This document shows positions 46,263 through 56,439 of a stretch of 64,000 nucleotides of DNA, in pieces (position 1 is the stretch's first letter; each line of letters starts with the position of its first letter). The stretch covers positions 102,349,489 through 102,413,488 of the forward strand of contig CM058237.1 of assembly GCA_030180135.1 (NCBI GenBank). The letters are read 5' to 3'. The notes beneath the pieces were generated by a model. That model worked only from the letters and a program-made list of their open reading frames with translations, was not told the origin of the DNA and searched no databases. Position numbers and translations under genes: made by a program. Origin of the DNA: Orychophragmus violaceus (taxonomy: Eukaryota > Streptophyta > Magnoliopsida > Brassicales > Brassicaceae).

Positions 46263-47460
46263 TGATATATCATGGTTTTTACCGGTTTTAGACCATGATA
46301 TAAGTATGTTTTAGAGTCTTTTGGTGTTTTTTAGAGTCTTTTACAGGTGTTATTAGGTACTAGCACGTTTGGAGCGGAATTGGAGTTATTGGAGCTTTTT
46401 GGAGCTTTTTGGTGCTTTGACCCGAGAGATAGAGCTCACTGTCTGAAACAGAGTAATGCATCGATCGACACACTATGTGCATCGATCGACACACGAGCGA
46501 GATGGGCCAAACTCGGCGGTTTATGAAGAATGAAGAAATTGCAATTGTGCCCAGAAGTTCCTGATAATTACAAAGAAGCCCCAAGACGTGATTAGATTAT
46601 ATAATTAGGTTCTTACATCAGTTTTGAGATACGCTTTCATACTTAGAGCATAGAGTTTTTAAAGCTTGGGGCTGATCTGATTCCTGTACTGCTTTCTGCT
46701 TTTTGGAGAAGATTTCGAACCCCTTTACTTTTATATTCTCTTTTATGCAATCTATTATTTCATTGATTATGTTTTCATATTCCATGTATGAGTAGATTCG
46801 TAGTTAGGTTTAGGGATTTTCATTAAGGATTTTATGACTTGCTAGATTTAATTAATTCAGTTAAGGATTCATATCATAATTGTTCTTCGATCTAAATTGT
46901 GCTTAACACTAGTTTCTAACCTGATCACTTAGAATCTAGATCTTAGGTTGTTAAATTGACACGAAAGTGTGGTTTAGAATCTGAACTATTTAGGTTGAGC
47001 AATTGAATTACTCGCAAATAAATTTGGTTTAATTGAATTGTGAACATATCGAACTTAATCTTAAAGCTAGTTTAATCTGTTAGGAATTACAAAGACATTT
47101 GGATTTCTGCAATTAGGCTTAGAGAATTCTCACAACGAAAGTTGGTTAATTCTATATTTGTGTTTGAGTTCTAGAACGGTACTTAATTTGATCATGACTG
47201 AATGATTTATCTGCTTGTCTGATTTCCTGAGAACTCCCTAGACTTAGCGCTTTTAGTTAATTGCCTACAACAAAACCTTGCTACTGATTTACTTTCCTGC
47301 TTTGTTTTTAGTTTCTCATCACATTTGCTTTCTCCTAGTTTTCACTTGACTGTTCTAAATCTATCGTTGCCCTGAGTCCTTGTGGATTCGATACCCTAAG
47401 TACTATATTGATATTACCGTGCACTTGCAGTCAGTATAGGGATTAAAACTAGACCTATCA
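46263..47460 (+). repeat. Athila F, second LTR (5' LTR of the internal region)
   Basis: 1198 bp, TGATATATCATGG...ACCTATCA, immediately followed by the PBS. It has two palindrome cores (46461 and 46482), where the first LTR has three, and a TATATAA box at about 46597. Confidence 0.93.
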
Positions 47461-47465
47461 AGTTT

Positions 47466-47483
47466 TGGCGCCGTTGCCGGGGA
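47466..47483 (+). other. Athila F primer binding site
   Basis: TGGCGCCGTTGCCGGGGA, the PBS typical of Athila/Tat gypsy elements (commonly assigned to tRNA-Asp). Confidence 0.9.
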
Positions 47484-47703
47484 ATCTTTGGAGTCTTCGA
47501 TAGATTCGAACTTAGGGTTTTTACTAGGATTTTTATTTTTTGTTTTTAGTTACTGATTTTTCTGTTTCTTCTCTATCGCAGGTTTGAAATTTTCCTAGCA
47601 TCGATCATTACATCCTTTTGTGTCGATCGTCACTAAGCGACTGGAGTTGAGTCGATCGTTGCGCTCTTAGCATCGATCGTTGCACTGCGATTACAGACGG
47701 TTT

Positions 47704-48534
47704 ATGCAGACGCGTGATACCATAAGTAATCCGAATACTAATCTCGTTAATCTCCAACTTGAAGAGCTTGCTAGACTAGAGAGGACTAACAGGAAAGTTC
47801 AAAGAGCAAGGATGGTTCAAGAACGTGTGATTATAATGCTTGATGCTCAAGGTACCCTGAGGGACCGACAAAACAATCCGTACAATGCTGCTGGGCAACA
47901 GATTGATGCTGAAGGGAATGTTATCCCTGATCCTAAACCTGAGCCTTAACAAGAGCAAGGCCAAGGACAAGGTCAAGGCCAAGAGGAGAGGCGAATGGTT
48001 AATCCTCCTGTTGCTAATGAGAGGACCTTAGCTGACTATAACCGTCCGGATGAGTTTCATGCTAACCGGTCAGCTCTTGTACCTCCTGGTTTTGATAGGA
48101 ATGATTTCGAGATCAAGACCATCTACTACTCTCTTCTGAGGCAGAATGCCTTCCATGGTTTCCCTAATGAGCAGCCAATGGATCATATAGATGAGTTTGA
48201 GGACATAGTCACTGGGATGAAGTATGATGGAGTGAACTATAACTATATGTTTCTCAAACTTTTCCCCTACTCTCTCGCTGGAGATTCTGCTGCCTGGCTG
48301 AAACAACTTCCACCTGGGAAGTTGACTACTTGGGATGCTGTTAAGAGTGAGTTTCTGAGACACTTCTATGATGATGCTCGCTCTGATCAGTCGAGACAGG
48401 ACATGCTCACTTTCTCCCAAGGTCCTATAAAGCCTCTTAAGACTGCCTGGATGAGGTTTAAGAAGTACCAACGTGACTGCCCGCATCATGGATTCACTGA
48501 GGTAACATTGCTGGTATTTTCTTTAGAGGTATAG
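47704..48534 (+). pseudogene. Athila F gag, N-terminal part
   Basis: Begins at ATG 47704 (MQTRDTISNPN). The frame is stopped by TAA at 47947, probably from CAA, before a Gln-Gly repeat. It continues in the same frame through the Athila gag core (NPPVANERTLADYNRPDEFHAN, FEIKTIYYSLL, LFPYSLAGDSAAWLKQLPPG, TTWDAVKSEFLRHFY). It breaks at a one-base loss near 48512, after which the next feature takes over. Palindrome modules lie just upstream (47601-47680). Confidence 0.9.
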
Positions 48535-48554
48535 ATCTCCCTTACCAGACTGCG

Positions 48555-50884
48555 TTGGATAATTCCAGCAATGCAAATTTCAACACTAGGACTCCTGAGC
48601 AAGCTAAGCAACTGATAGATAACTTAGTAAGCAGTAATAGCTGCAAGACAACTGATAGGAGAAGGAAAGAGTCTGGTGGGAAGATAGAGAATCTGGAGAT
48701 TGCTGATATTAGGAGTAAGTTGGACACTGTTTGCAATCTTCTAGCTGGAAAGAAAGCTGTCCATTTTGCTCAAGATGTTGAAGTGATCAATGCTGAAGAA
48801 GATGGTCAGGAAGAGGATGTGAACTACATTGGAGGATCTGGTTTCCAAGGGAACAGGTTTGGAGGACAGCAAGGTAATAGATTCTTCAGTGGACAGAAGA
48901 GTGCTTTCACAAGCAATCAAAACTCTTCTGCCTTTGGACAGAATGCTGGTTTCCAGAAGCCTTTTCAACAAGGTAATCAGAGGACTTATGGATCTTCCTC
49001 TTACCAAGTACCTCCTGTTGCTAATGCTCATGAGAGCAAGATGGAGAGTATGATGGAGCAGCTGCTAAAAGGTCAGACTAAGAATGCTGTAGACCTCGAC
49101 AAGAAGATAGGTGTTTTTTATGAAGAGCTGAATGGGAAGTTTGAATCTTTGAGCACACATATGAAGGAGCTTGATGCTAAGGTTGTAAGGACTGCTGGAT
49201 ATGTTCAGAGGCCAGATGGATCTCTTCCGGGACGGACTGATGCTAATCCTAAGTATCAGTGCAATGCGGTAACATTGAGAAGTGGTAAGGAGCTGTTTTC
49301 TGCCCAGAAAAAGCAGTTAAGTGTCGAAGAAATCGTGGAGATTGAAGAAATGGAAGATCAAATCCGTGGGATTCACGATGCATCGATCGACGCACCTCAG
49401 CAACGGTCGATGCAGAGTGAAAATAAAGATCCAGAAGTCGTAACACAGTCACCCAGCAACGATCGATGCACCACTAGCAACGATCGACGCAAGGCGACTG
49501 CAGAGAGCTCGGACGCAGAGAAGCTGAAAAGGCCAAATGAAAGGGTCTATAAGCGTAAGGTACCTTTTCCTAAGAACCCCAGGAAGTCCAAGAACAATAA
49601 GCAGTATGCCAAATGCAAGGAGATCATTAAAAAGGTGAAAATCGAAGTGCCTTTGATTGACTCTATGGAGACTACTCCTGTGATGAAGAGATGTCTTAAG
49701 GATTTACTTGCTGGTAAATGGTCTAATGAGGAGAGTGCAATGATGATCACAGAGGTATGTAGTTCAGTGATTCATGGAAGAATTCCTGAGAAGTTGAAAG
49801 ATCCAGGGAGCTTTGTGTTGGATTGTGCTATCTACAGGGAAAGATTTGAAAGATCTCTATGTGATCTTGGTTCTAGTGTGAACCTTATGCCCTTCTTTGT
49901 TGCTAAGAGACTTGGGATGACTGACTTCCTGCCCACTAGGATCTCATTGGTTTTAGCAGACAGAACAATCAGAATTCCCGAAGGAATATTGGAGGATGTG
50001 CCTATAATGATTGGCCAATGTGTGATTCCTACTGATTTTGTGGTTCTACCGTATGGAGAGGAACCAAAGGATCCACTGATTTTGGGTAGACCTTTCTTAG
50101 CTACTGCGGGTGCGATGATTGACTGCCAAAGAGGTAAGATAGTTCTGAATGTGGGTGATCTGAAGATAAGTTTCGATATGGAAAAATTGGTGAAGAGACC
50201 AACCATCGACGGACAGAACTTCTATGTGGACACACTCAGTGATTTGGCTGTAGAATACTTTCATAGGTCACATGCTGAGGATCCACTGGAGAGAGCCTTA
50301 CTGAGCTCTATAATAGAGCTGGAACACCTGCAAGACGAGCCCGCGATCTGCTATGCGAGGCTAATGGACTCTACTGAGCAAGCAATGCAAGTGGATGTGT
50401 CTGACGCGATATTGCATCGATCGACACCTTCAGGGCATCGATCGTTGCATGTCGACAAAGACTGGGCAGAGGAAAAGGCTCCGAAAATTGAGCTGAAACA
50501 ACTTCCATATGGGCTAAGGTACGCATTTCTTGGGCCTAATTCAACTTATCCAGTAATTGTTAATGCTAGTTTGAACAACGCAGAGCTCACTTTACTGCTA
50601 AGCAAGCTGCGCAAGCATCGCAAAGCTCTTGGCTATTTTCTTGATGACATTTCAGGTATCTCTCCGGAGCTGTGCATGCATCGGATACATCTTGAGGATG
50701 AGTCTAAGACATCAGTTGAGCATCAGAGAAGGCTGAATCCTAATCTTAAGGATGTGGTTAAGAAGGAGATTATGAAACTCCTAGATGTTGGGATTATCTA
50801 TCTAATTTCAGATAGTGATTGGGTGAGTCCAGTCCATGTAGTGCCTAAGAAAGGCGGAGTTACAATAGTGAAGAACGAGAAGAA
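48555..50884 (+). pseudogene. Athila F gag C-terminus, protease and start of RT
   Basis: A long open frame: gag C-terminal region with a Phe-Gly-Gln-rich stretch (about residues 90-160), a linker with basic segments, an aspartic protease with DLGSSVNLMP (D at about 437), then the RT entry (GIIYLISDSDWVSPVHVVPKKGG). Solo LTR H interrupts it at 50885. Removing H and one TSD restores the reading KNEKNELIPTRTVTG. Palindrome modules are embedded in the coding sequence at 49383-49410, 49459-49487 and 50417-50445. Confidence 0.92.
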
Positions 50885-52051
50885 TGATAGGTCGAGTTTT
50901 AATCCCTATACTAACTGCAAGTGCACAGTGATGTAGTTGTAGTACTTAGGGTATCGAATCCACAGGGACTCCGGTCAACGATAGAATTAGAACAGAAAAG
51001 ATTAAACTAGGAGAAAAAAAATATGATGAGAAACTAAAAAGCAAGCAGAAAGTAAATCAGGCGAGTTTGTAAGCAAGGAAGCGAAGCGTTAAGTCTAGGG
51101 AGTTCTCAGGAAATCAGGAACATAAACTAATCAATAAATCATGATCTAATTAAGAACTGTTCTAGAACTCAAACACAGATATAGAATTAACCAACTGTCG
51201 TTGCGAGAATTCTCTAAGTCTAAGTGCAGCAATCCAAATTCCTTTGCAATTACTAACAGATTAAACCAGCTTTAATTCCAAGTTCGATATGTTCACAATC
51301 TAATTAAACCAAATTCCTTTGCGAGTAATTAAATTGCTCATCTAGGTTCTTTCTAGCTAATTAATCAACTGTCGTTGCATCAATCAACCTAACATCATAA
51401 ATCTGGGTAGCTAATTCAGATTAAGCAGTAAGAACAATCCTAAATGAAGAACTAACAGATATGAATCCCTACAGATTTATTAACCTATAATTCCATGAAA
51501 TCCCTAATGAGAATCCCTAAACTTAACAGGTAATCTACTCAGACATGTTCATCGGAACAGAAAACATCATGAATAGAAAACCAAATATTATAAAATCAAA
51601 TAAAGAACTGGGGTTCGAAATCCTCTCTCTTTCGAGAGCAGGATCAGCCTCTAACTCTCTCTGAAAATAGAATAAAGCGTAAGTAAAGCGTAGCCTAAAC
51701 AATGGCTTAAAAACCCTAATATAATGGTCTAAAGTCGGCTGGGGGCCTTTTTGCAAGTCTGAGAAGTTTCTGGGCAAAAACTGTAATTTCTCCAAAATGC
51801 AGATTTTTTGGCGCAGAACTGCAACGACCGTTGCAGAACTGCAACGACAGTTGCAAGGCGAAAACGCAGCCAGTGAACTCTGTGAAGTCTCTAAATAGTG
51901 CAGAATTGCTCCAAATGCTCCCAAAACATCCAATTAGGCTCCAGATGTTCTTAAACCTGTAAAACACCTGAAAAGACTCTAAAACACATAGAAAGACTCG
52001 ATAACGAAGACATATACCATGGTTAAAATCCCTAAAATCCATGGTATATCA
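50885..52051 (-). repeat. Athila-type solo LTR H
   Basis: 1167 bp, minus orientation: on the minus strand TGATATACCATGG...CCTATCA. It is related to but distinct from the F LTRs. Perfect TSDs AAGAA at 50880-50884 and 52052-52056. With no internal sequence it is a solo LTR, left by recombination of a full element. It contains a 20-bp tandem of the related palindrome GCAACGACCGTTGC (51822-51852). Confidence 0.95.
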
Positions 52052-52056
52052 AAGAA

Positions 52057-52442
52057 CGAGCTGATTCCTACAAGGACTGTGACTGGACACCGGATGTGCA
52101 TAGACTACAAGAAGCTAAATGCTGCGACAAGGAAGGATCCTTTCCCTTTACCCTTCATTGATCAGATGCTGGAGAGGTTAGCAAATCACCCTTACTATTG
52201 CTTCTTCGATGGATATTCAGGTTTCTTCCAGATTCTCATCCATCCAGAGGATCAGGGAAAGACCACCTTTACTTGTCCATATGGCACATTTTCTTACCGC
52301 AGGATACCTTTTGGACTCTGCAATGCACCTGCCACCTTTCAGAGATGCATGATGTCCATATTCACTGATATGATTGAGGACTTTATGGAGGTCTTTATGG
52401 ATGACTTCTCGGTCTATGGGTCATCTTATAATGAGTGCTTGG
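52057..52442 (+). pseudogene. Athila F reverse transcriptase core, truncated by J
   Basis: RT continuing from 50884: ELIPTRTVTGHRMCIDYKKLN, PFIDQMLERLANH, FFDGYSGFFQI, YRRIPFGLCNAPATFQRCMM and FMDDFSVYGSS (the F-x-DD catalytic box). Copia J interrupts it at 52443 and the rest of F lies right of the window. Frame is consistent with the upstream part once H is removed. TSD candidate CTTGG at 52438-52442. Confidence 0.93.
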
Positions 52443-52895
52443 TGTTGGGAATATCCTGAAATCAATTGTACCTACTCTTGGTTAAGTCGTAACGTCGAGG
52501 TTCGATAGTCATATAATATTAGGTGGTTATAATGTTTTGCTAGAAACCGCTTATGATCTATGAATTGAGAATTCATTTCTGATATTATATGAACCTACAG
52601 GGTCACACACTTAAGCAAACTAGATCAGTAATATAATGGGTTTCATAAATAATTATATTTATATATATATGTGATATATATAAGATATAAATATGTGTTA
52701 TATGATATGTGTTATATATATATGATATATATAATATATATACTTGCACGTGAAAAGGAAGTGGTTTAATTGTAATGGGTTACAATTAATAATTGGGCTA
52801 AACCCATTACCACACCTAATAAGATTAGGTCACAATTCATGTGTGTATATATAACTTACGTTAACGAAACAATATGATAATCACTCTCGCCGTTA
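52443..52895 (+). repeat. Copia J 5' LTR, left part
   Basis: Starts TGTTGGGAATATCC and has an AT-rich TATATA stretch at 52660-52740. It is interrupted by the LINE at 52896 and resumes at 60562. Combined length about 765 bp. Its ends are long inverted repeats (TGTTGGGAAT and ATTCCAACA). Confidence 0.9.
52880..52895. repeat. LINE target-site duplication, left copy
   Basis: ATCACTCTCGCCGTTA, repeated at 60546-60561 after the poly(A). One extra A on the left may extend it to 17 bp. Confidence 0.95.
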
Positions 52896-52951
52896 AAAAT
52901 AATATTTCAAAAAGAAAACGCTCTCTCGGCGATGAAAAGGGGATCTAGGGT

Positions 52952-53710
52952 TTGACGGCTTCGATGTGGCTGGAGATTAAGGAGGCGATTTATTCAGGAA
53001 TCAGTAATAAGGGATTGATCTATGATCTTCATCAACCATGGAATCTGGTTACGATTTGGGCAACAATCGAATCAAAGAAATATGGAGGAGATTTGGTTTA
53101 CAATAAGAGTTGTGAAGCGCAAAGGCAACTATGGATATGGGATATGAAGCAAAAGGAATCCACAGAGGATCCAGCACGAATCAAGAGATATCGACAAAAG
53201 GAAAAAAGATTTTGGTGGTCTCGATACAAACGAGTTAATGGCGAGGCGAATCCGGAAATATTCCTCCATATGGAGTGGAGGCATGCGATGAAACCATCTT
53301 CACGTTCTGCGATGGGCTCTAATTTCACTACTGTGAAGAGATGGGATCGAATAGATATGGAAACCCGGGGAACATGGAAAGTAGCGATTCAAAGAATATC
53401 AATGGTAAAAGCCATTTATGGTATCTCCGTAATTATAGTTATTGTTCTTGCGACGAAATCATGGAATTTCTCGTTGACGTTGTATCAATGTACAATCAAC
53501 AGATCGCATATTCTAGAGATCTTGATATGGGATTGTGTTAATTTGATTGCTCTATATTGTATCAGTTTTTGGAAACTTTGCGATTCGGAATATTTGGTGG
53601 AGTCAATTCTGGAGTCAGTGGGTGAGTATAAATCAGGAGGTCAGGCCGGAAGAGAAACCACAACAAAACACAATCTTCTCAAGCAAACAAACATTCCGAG
53701 CGTGAAAAAG
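52952..53710 (+). other. LINE 5' leader, open in frame with ORF1
   Basis: 253 codons without a stop before the likely ORF1 start. The translation shows no recognised domain and is rich in Ile, Trp, Tyr and Lys. It could be an N-terminal extension of ORF1 or a leader that happens to be open. Confidence 0.45.
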
Positions 53711-55516
53711 ATGTCTCAGAGTAGCGCAGCTTTATCAAAGAGTGCAGGAAAGAGGGTGGCAACAGTGACACACAGATTGAAGATCTCGGTCCCTCGGTTT
53801 GATAATACCGAGCTGATCAAAGCTTATTCAAAGACATTAATCGGGAGATGCATGAATCCAAAAAAGCAGGAGACCAAAGGCTTGGTGACTCTATTTCCCA
53901 GGATTTGGAATAAGGAAGAGAAGGTGGCAGGTGCTGATTTGGGACTCGGAAGGTTCCAATTTGATTTTGATGACGAGAAAGATCTTGCTGAGGTACTAAG
54001 TTTGGGCCCGTTCCACTTTGATTCATGGATGGTGTCTCTGGTGAAGTGGGAACCGGTTATGGAACCTAACTATCCGTCTGCTATAACCTTCTGGGTCAAG
54101 GTTATGGGGGTGCCTCTACACTATTGGGCGGATCAAACCTTCATGAGTATTGGTGATGATATTGGCAAGGCAGAAGTGGTTGATCTAAACAATGGTCGTG
54201 TTCGAGTGGTGATGGATGGCTTTAAGCCTTTAGTATTTGAAGCGATGGTGGAGTTTGATAAAGATGAGGAGATTTTGGTGCAATTAAGATATGAACGGCT
54301 TCACGGTTACTGCCGAGTCTGTGGTAGTTTGTGCCACGAGATGGAAATATGCCCAACAACAGAGGAGGTGAAACCAAGTGGTGATAGTTCAAAGAGAGGT
54401 GATGACAGAGGTGATGATAGGGAGCCAAAGGAGTCAGCAGATGATTCAGGAGGTTTTAGCTACAAAGGTGCATTGACCATGGGGAAAAAAGATAATAACA
54501 GGGAGAGCAAGAAGGCACATGACAGAGGGGAATCATCAAACACTCGCAATGAGCGATATCATACCAGAGATGCCAGAGATGCCAGGGAGAGAGACAGGAC
54601 GGGATCCGCAGGGAGGGAAAGGCGACATGATTCATCTCGATATGGCAATGCATATGGGGAAGGTACATCACGCAGACATAGAGGTCAGTCTCCTCGGGGT
54701 AAACAATATAGGTCACAGAAATACTACAAGGTCAAGGAAGATGTGAAAACTACACAGGAAGCGGTGATCTTGAATGAGCAGGAGAGAGCAGTCCTGGAAG
54801 CTTTTCGAGCAAGCATGTTGGCACAACTGGAGAAGGTTGATAATCTCCCTCTGGATCAGAATAAGTCCAAGAGAACAGAATCACAGTGTAATGCGAGGAA
54901 GGAGCTCATGTTCCCAGAGGATTCTTTGGTGAATACAAACGCTAGGGGACTGACTGAGCAGGATCAATCTACGAAAGGTGAAGAGGGAGAAATTGGTACA
55001 GGTATGGAGGGTTTTGATATGGAGGAATACCAGTCAATGGATGTGGGGAAGGAGTTACAACATATTGGAAACATTGATGATCTAATGGAACTTTTGGAAC
55101 CATCAGGGAATGAGATGGATGGTGAAAACAACTTTAAGGATGGGGAAATGTTGGTACAGACTAAGGAAGATAATGGAGCAAGCATGGAAGAGGAGAATCA
55201 GCAGGAGGAGCCGCCATTGATCGAATCAGATTTTGAGGAGGGTGCAGAAATCCCGAGAGAGTTGGAAGATGGGAATCGAAAATTGGAGACAGAGGTGATG
55301 AAAGCTGAAGAGTTGAAGAAGCAACAGGGAAAAAAGAAGGCAGGGTCGACAATGGCAGCACCAATGGGACGTACAAAGAAGAGACTGATCCAGACGCTAG
55401 CATCTCCGCGTAAGAAGGTTATTCCCAAAATCCCAGGAGGTCTTGACAAGGAAGGTGCGGCAGGGGAGAGTAGGAACCCACTGCGCAAGCAAGACATTGG
55501 AAAGGCTTCGGACTAG
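53711..55516 (+). CDS. LINE ORF1: DUF4283 / zinc-knuckle RNA-binding protein
   Basis: About 600 residues from the ATG at 53711 (MSQSSAALSKSAGKRV), which precedes the conserved domain. The frame is open a further 253 codons upstream to 52952. Visible: a DUF4283-type domain (LIGRCMNPKKQETKGLVTLFPRIW ends near residue 60; FHFDSWMVSLVKWEP; FWVKVMGVPLHYW), then a CX2CX4HX4C knuckle (CRVCGSLCHEMEIC, about residues 205-218). A long charged, Arg/Ser/Asp/Glu-rich tail follows. The family is the gag-like partner of plant L1 elements, which binds element RNA. The tail has no recognised domain. The stop TAG is 11 bases before the next ATG. Confidence 0.88.
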   Translation: MSQSSAALSKSAGKRVATVTHRLKISVPRFDNTELIKAYSKTLIGRCMNPKKQETKGLVTLFPRIWNKEEKVAGADLGLGRFQFDFDDEKDLAEVLSLGPFHFDSWMVSLVKWEPVMEPNYPSAITFWVKVMGVPLHYWADQTFMSIGDDIGKAEVVDLNNGRVRVVMDGFKPLVFEAMVEFDKDEEILVQLRYERLHGYCRVCGSLCHEMEICPTTEEVKPSGDSSKRGDDRGDDREPKESADDSGGFSYKGALTMGKKDNNRESKKAHDRGESSNTRNERYHTRDARDARERDRTGSAGRERRHDSSRYGNAYGEGTSRRHRGQSPRGKQYRSQKYYKVKEDVKTTQEAVILNEQERAVLEAFRASMLAQLEKVDNLPLDQNKSKRTESQCNARKELMFPEDSLVNTNARGLTEQDQSTKGEEGEIGTGMEGFDMEEYQSMDVGKELQHIGNIDDLMELLEPSGNEMDGENNFKDGEMLVQTKEDNGASMEEENQQEEPPLIESDFEEGAEIPRELEDGNRKLETEVMKAEELKKQQGKKKAGSTMAAPMGRTKKRLIQTLASPRKKVIPKIPGGLDKEGAAGESRNPLRKQDIGKASD

Positions 55517-55527
55517 TAAGCCTAGCT

Positions 55528-56439
55528 ATGTCAAGGATCGTTTTTAATTTTATTATGAATTCAATAAGCCGTCATATGATAGTTCGGGAATATTCATTGG
55601 TAGATGTGGTATTCTTTCAAGCTAAAAGAAGGCATTTGGTTATTGTCTTGCACTTTATTTTCATGATAATGTACACGGTTATACCGTTGGATCACTGTCG
55701 CCATTTGAAGTTTAATAGAGTATGTTTCCCTTTGTGGTTTATGTGTATGAAAGTTGATATTGGACTGGGAAGTGGTGCCTCAAAAGCGCATGTATCCCAG
55801 ATACTCATAATCAAGATAATTGAAATGAAGCATTGGACAGATTATACATTTAAGGATGACAAGTTTAAGAGATTGTGGATGATAAAGGTACTATGTATTG
55901 CCTGCACAGGAATTTGGGATTTATTATATGGACATGGTGATATATGGAATGGTATGGCTGAGCGAGATGAATCGAGTCAGAGTTATGGGACACATGAATC
56001 TCAAGGCACAAGAAAGAGGCAGCTGATGAATGGTGGAGAGTGGACTTATAGCAGGCTTAGTATTGAAGTTAAGCAGGTGGAGTATATTGGGGCCATAAGA
56101 AAATGGGTTTGTTACGATGTTATTAATACTTTAAGAAGAGATGGAGATTATGGATATAATATGATAACAACGTACAATCGGTATACATCGAAGGGTAAGC
56201 AATACGGACGTGACAGGAGTGTGCCGTGGGATCACATACGCGTGGAATTGAGCATATGGGTTGGCCAATATCACTGCAGTGGAGTTTCAAACTTTAAGGA
56301 AACATATTTTAATATGAAGAGAGATATTGCTCAAGGGAGAAACATAAAGATCAAGAGAAGGTCAAGGGATACTCAAGGCCTGTATTCGATATTTATCATA
56401 TATCAATACAAACCAGTATTTTGCTCGTTTGGTTCATGA
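55528..56439 (+). CDS. LINE middle open frame, 303 aa, unknown
   Basis: An open frame filling the gap between ORF1 (stop 55516) and ORF2. It is in a different frame from both, and its stop overlaps the ORF2 ATG as ATGA (56436-56439). I recognise no domain. The first 70 residues are hydrophobic and aromatic; the C-terminal third is basic (GRNIKIKRRSRDT). Its length makes chance openness unlikely in AT-rich DNA, but typical L1 elements have only two ORFs, so it may be an open spacer rather than a gene. Confidence 0.4.
   Translation: MSRIVFNFIMNSISRHMIVREYSLVDVVFFQAKRRHLVIVLHFIFMIMYTVIPLDHCRHLKFNRVCFPLWFMCMKVDIGLGSGASKAHVSQILIIKIIEMKHWTDYTFKDDKFKRLWMIKVLCIACTGIWDLLYGHGDIWNGMAERDESSQSYGTHESQGTRKRQLMNGGEWTYSRLSIEVKQVEYIGAIRKWVCYDVINTLRRDGDYGYNMITTYNRYTSKGKQYGRDRSVPWDHIRVELSIWVGQYHCSGVSNFKETYFNMKRDIAQGRNIKIKRRSRDTQGLYSIFIIYQYKPVFCSFGS

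Noticed and set aside
47680..47703. Earlier start (TTG) for Athila gag
   Set aside because: Not an ATG, and it overlaps a palindrome module. The ATG at 47704 is the more plausible start.
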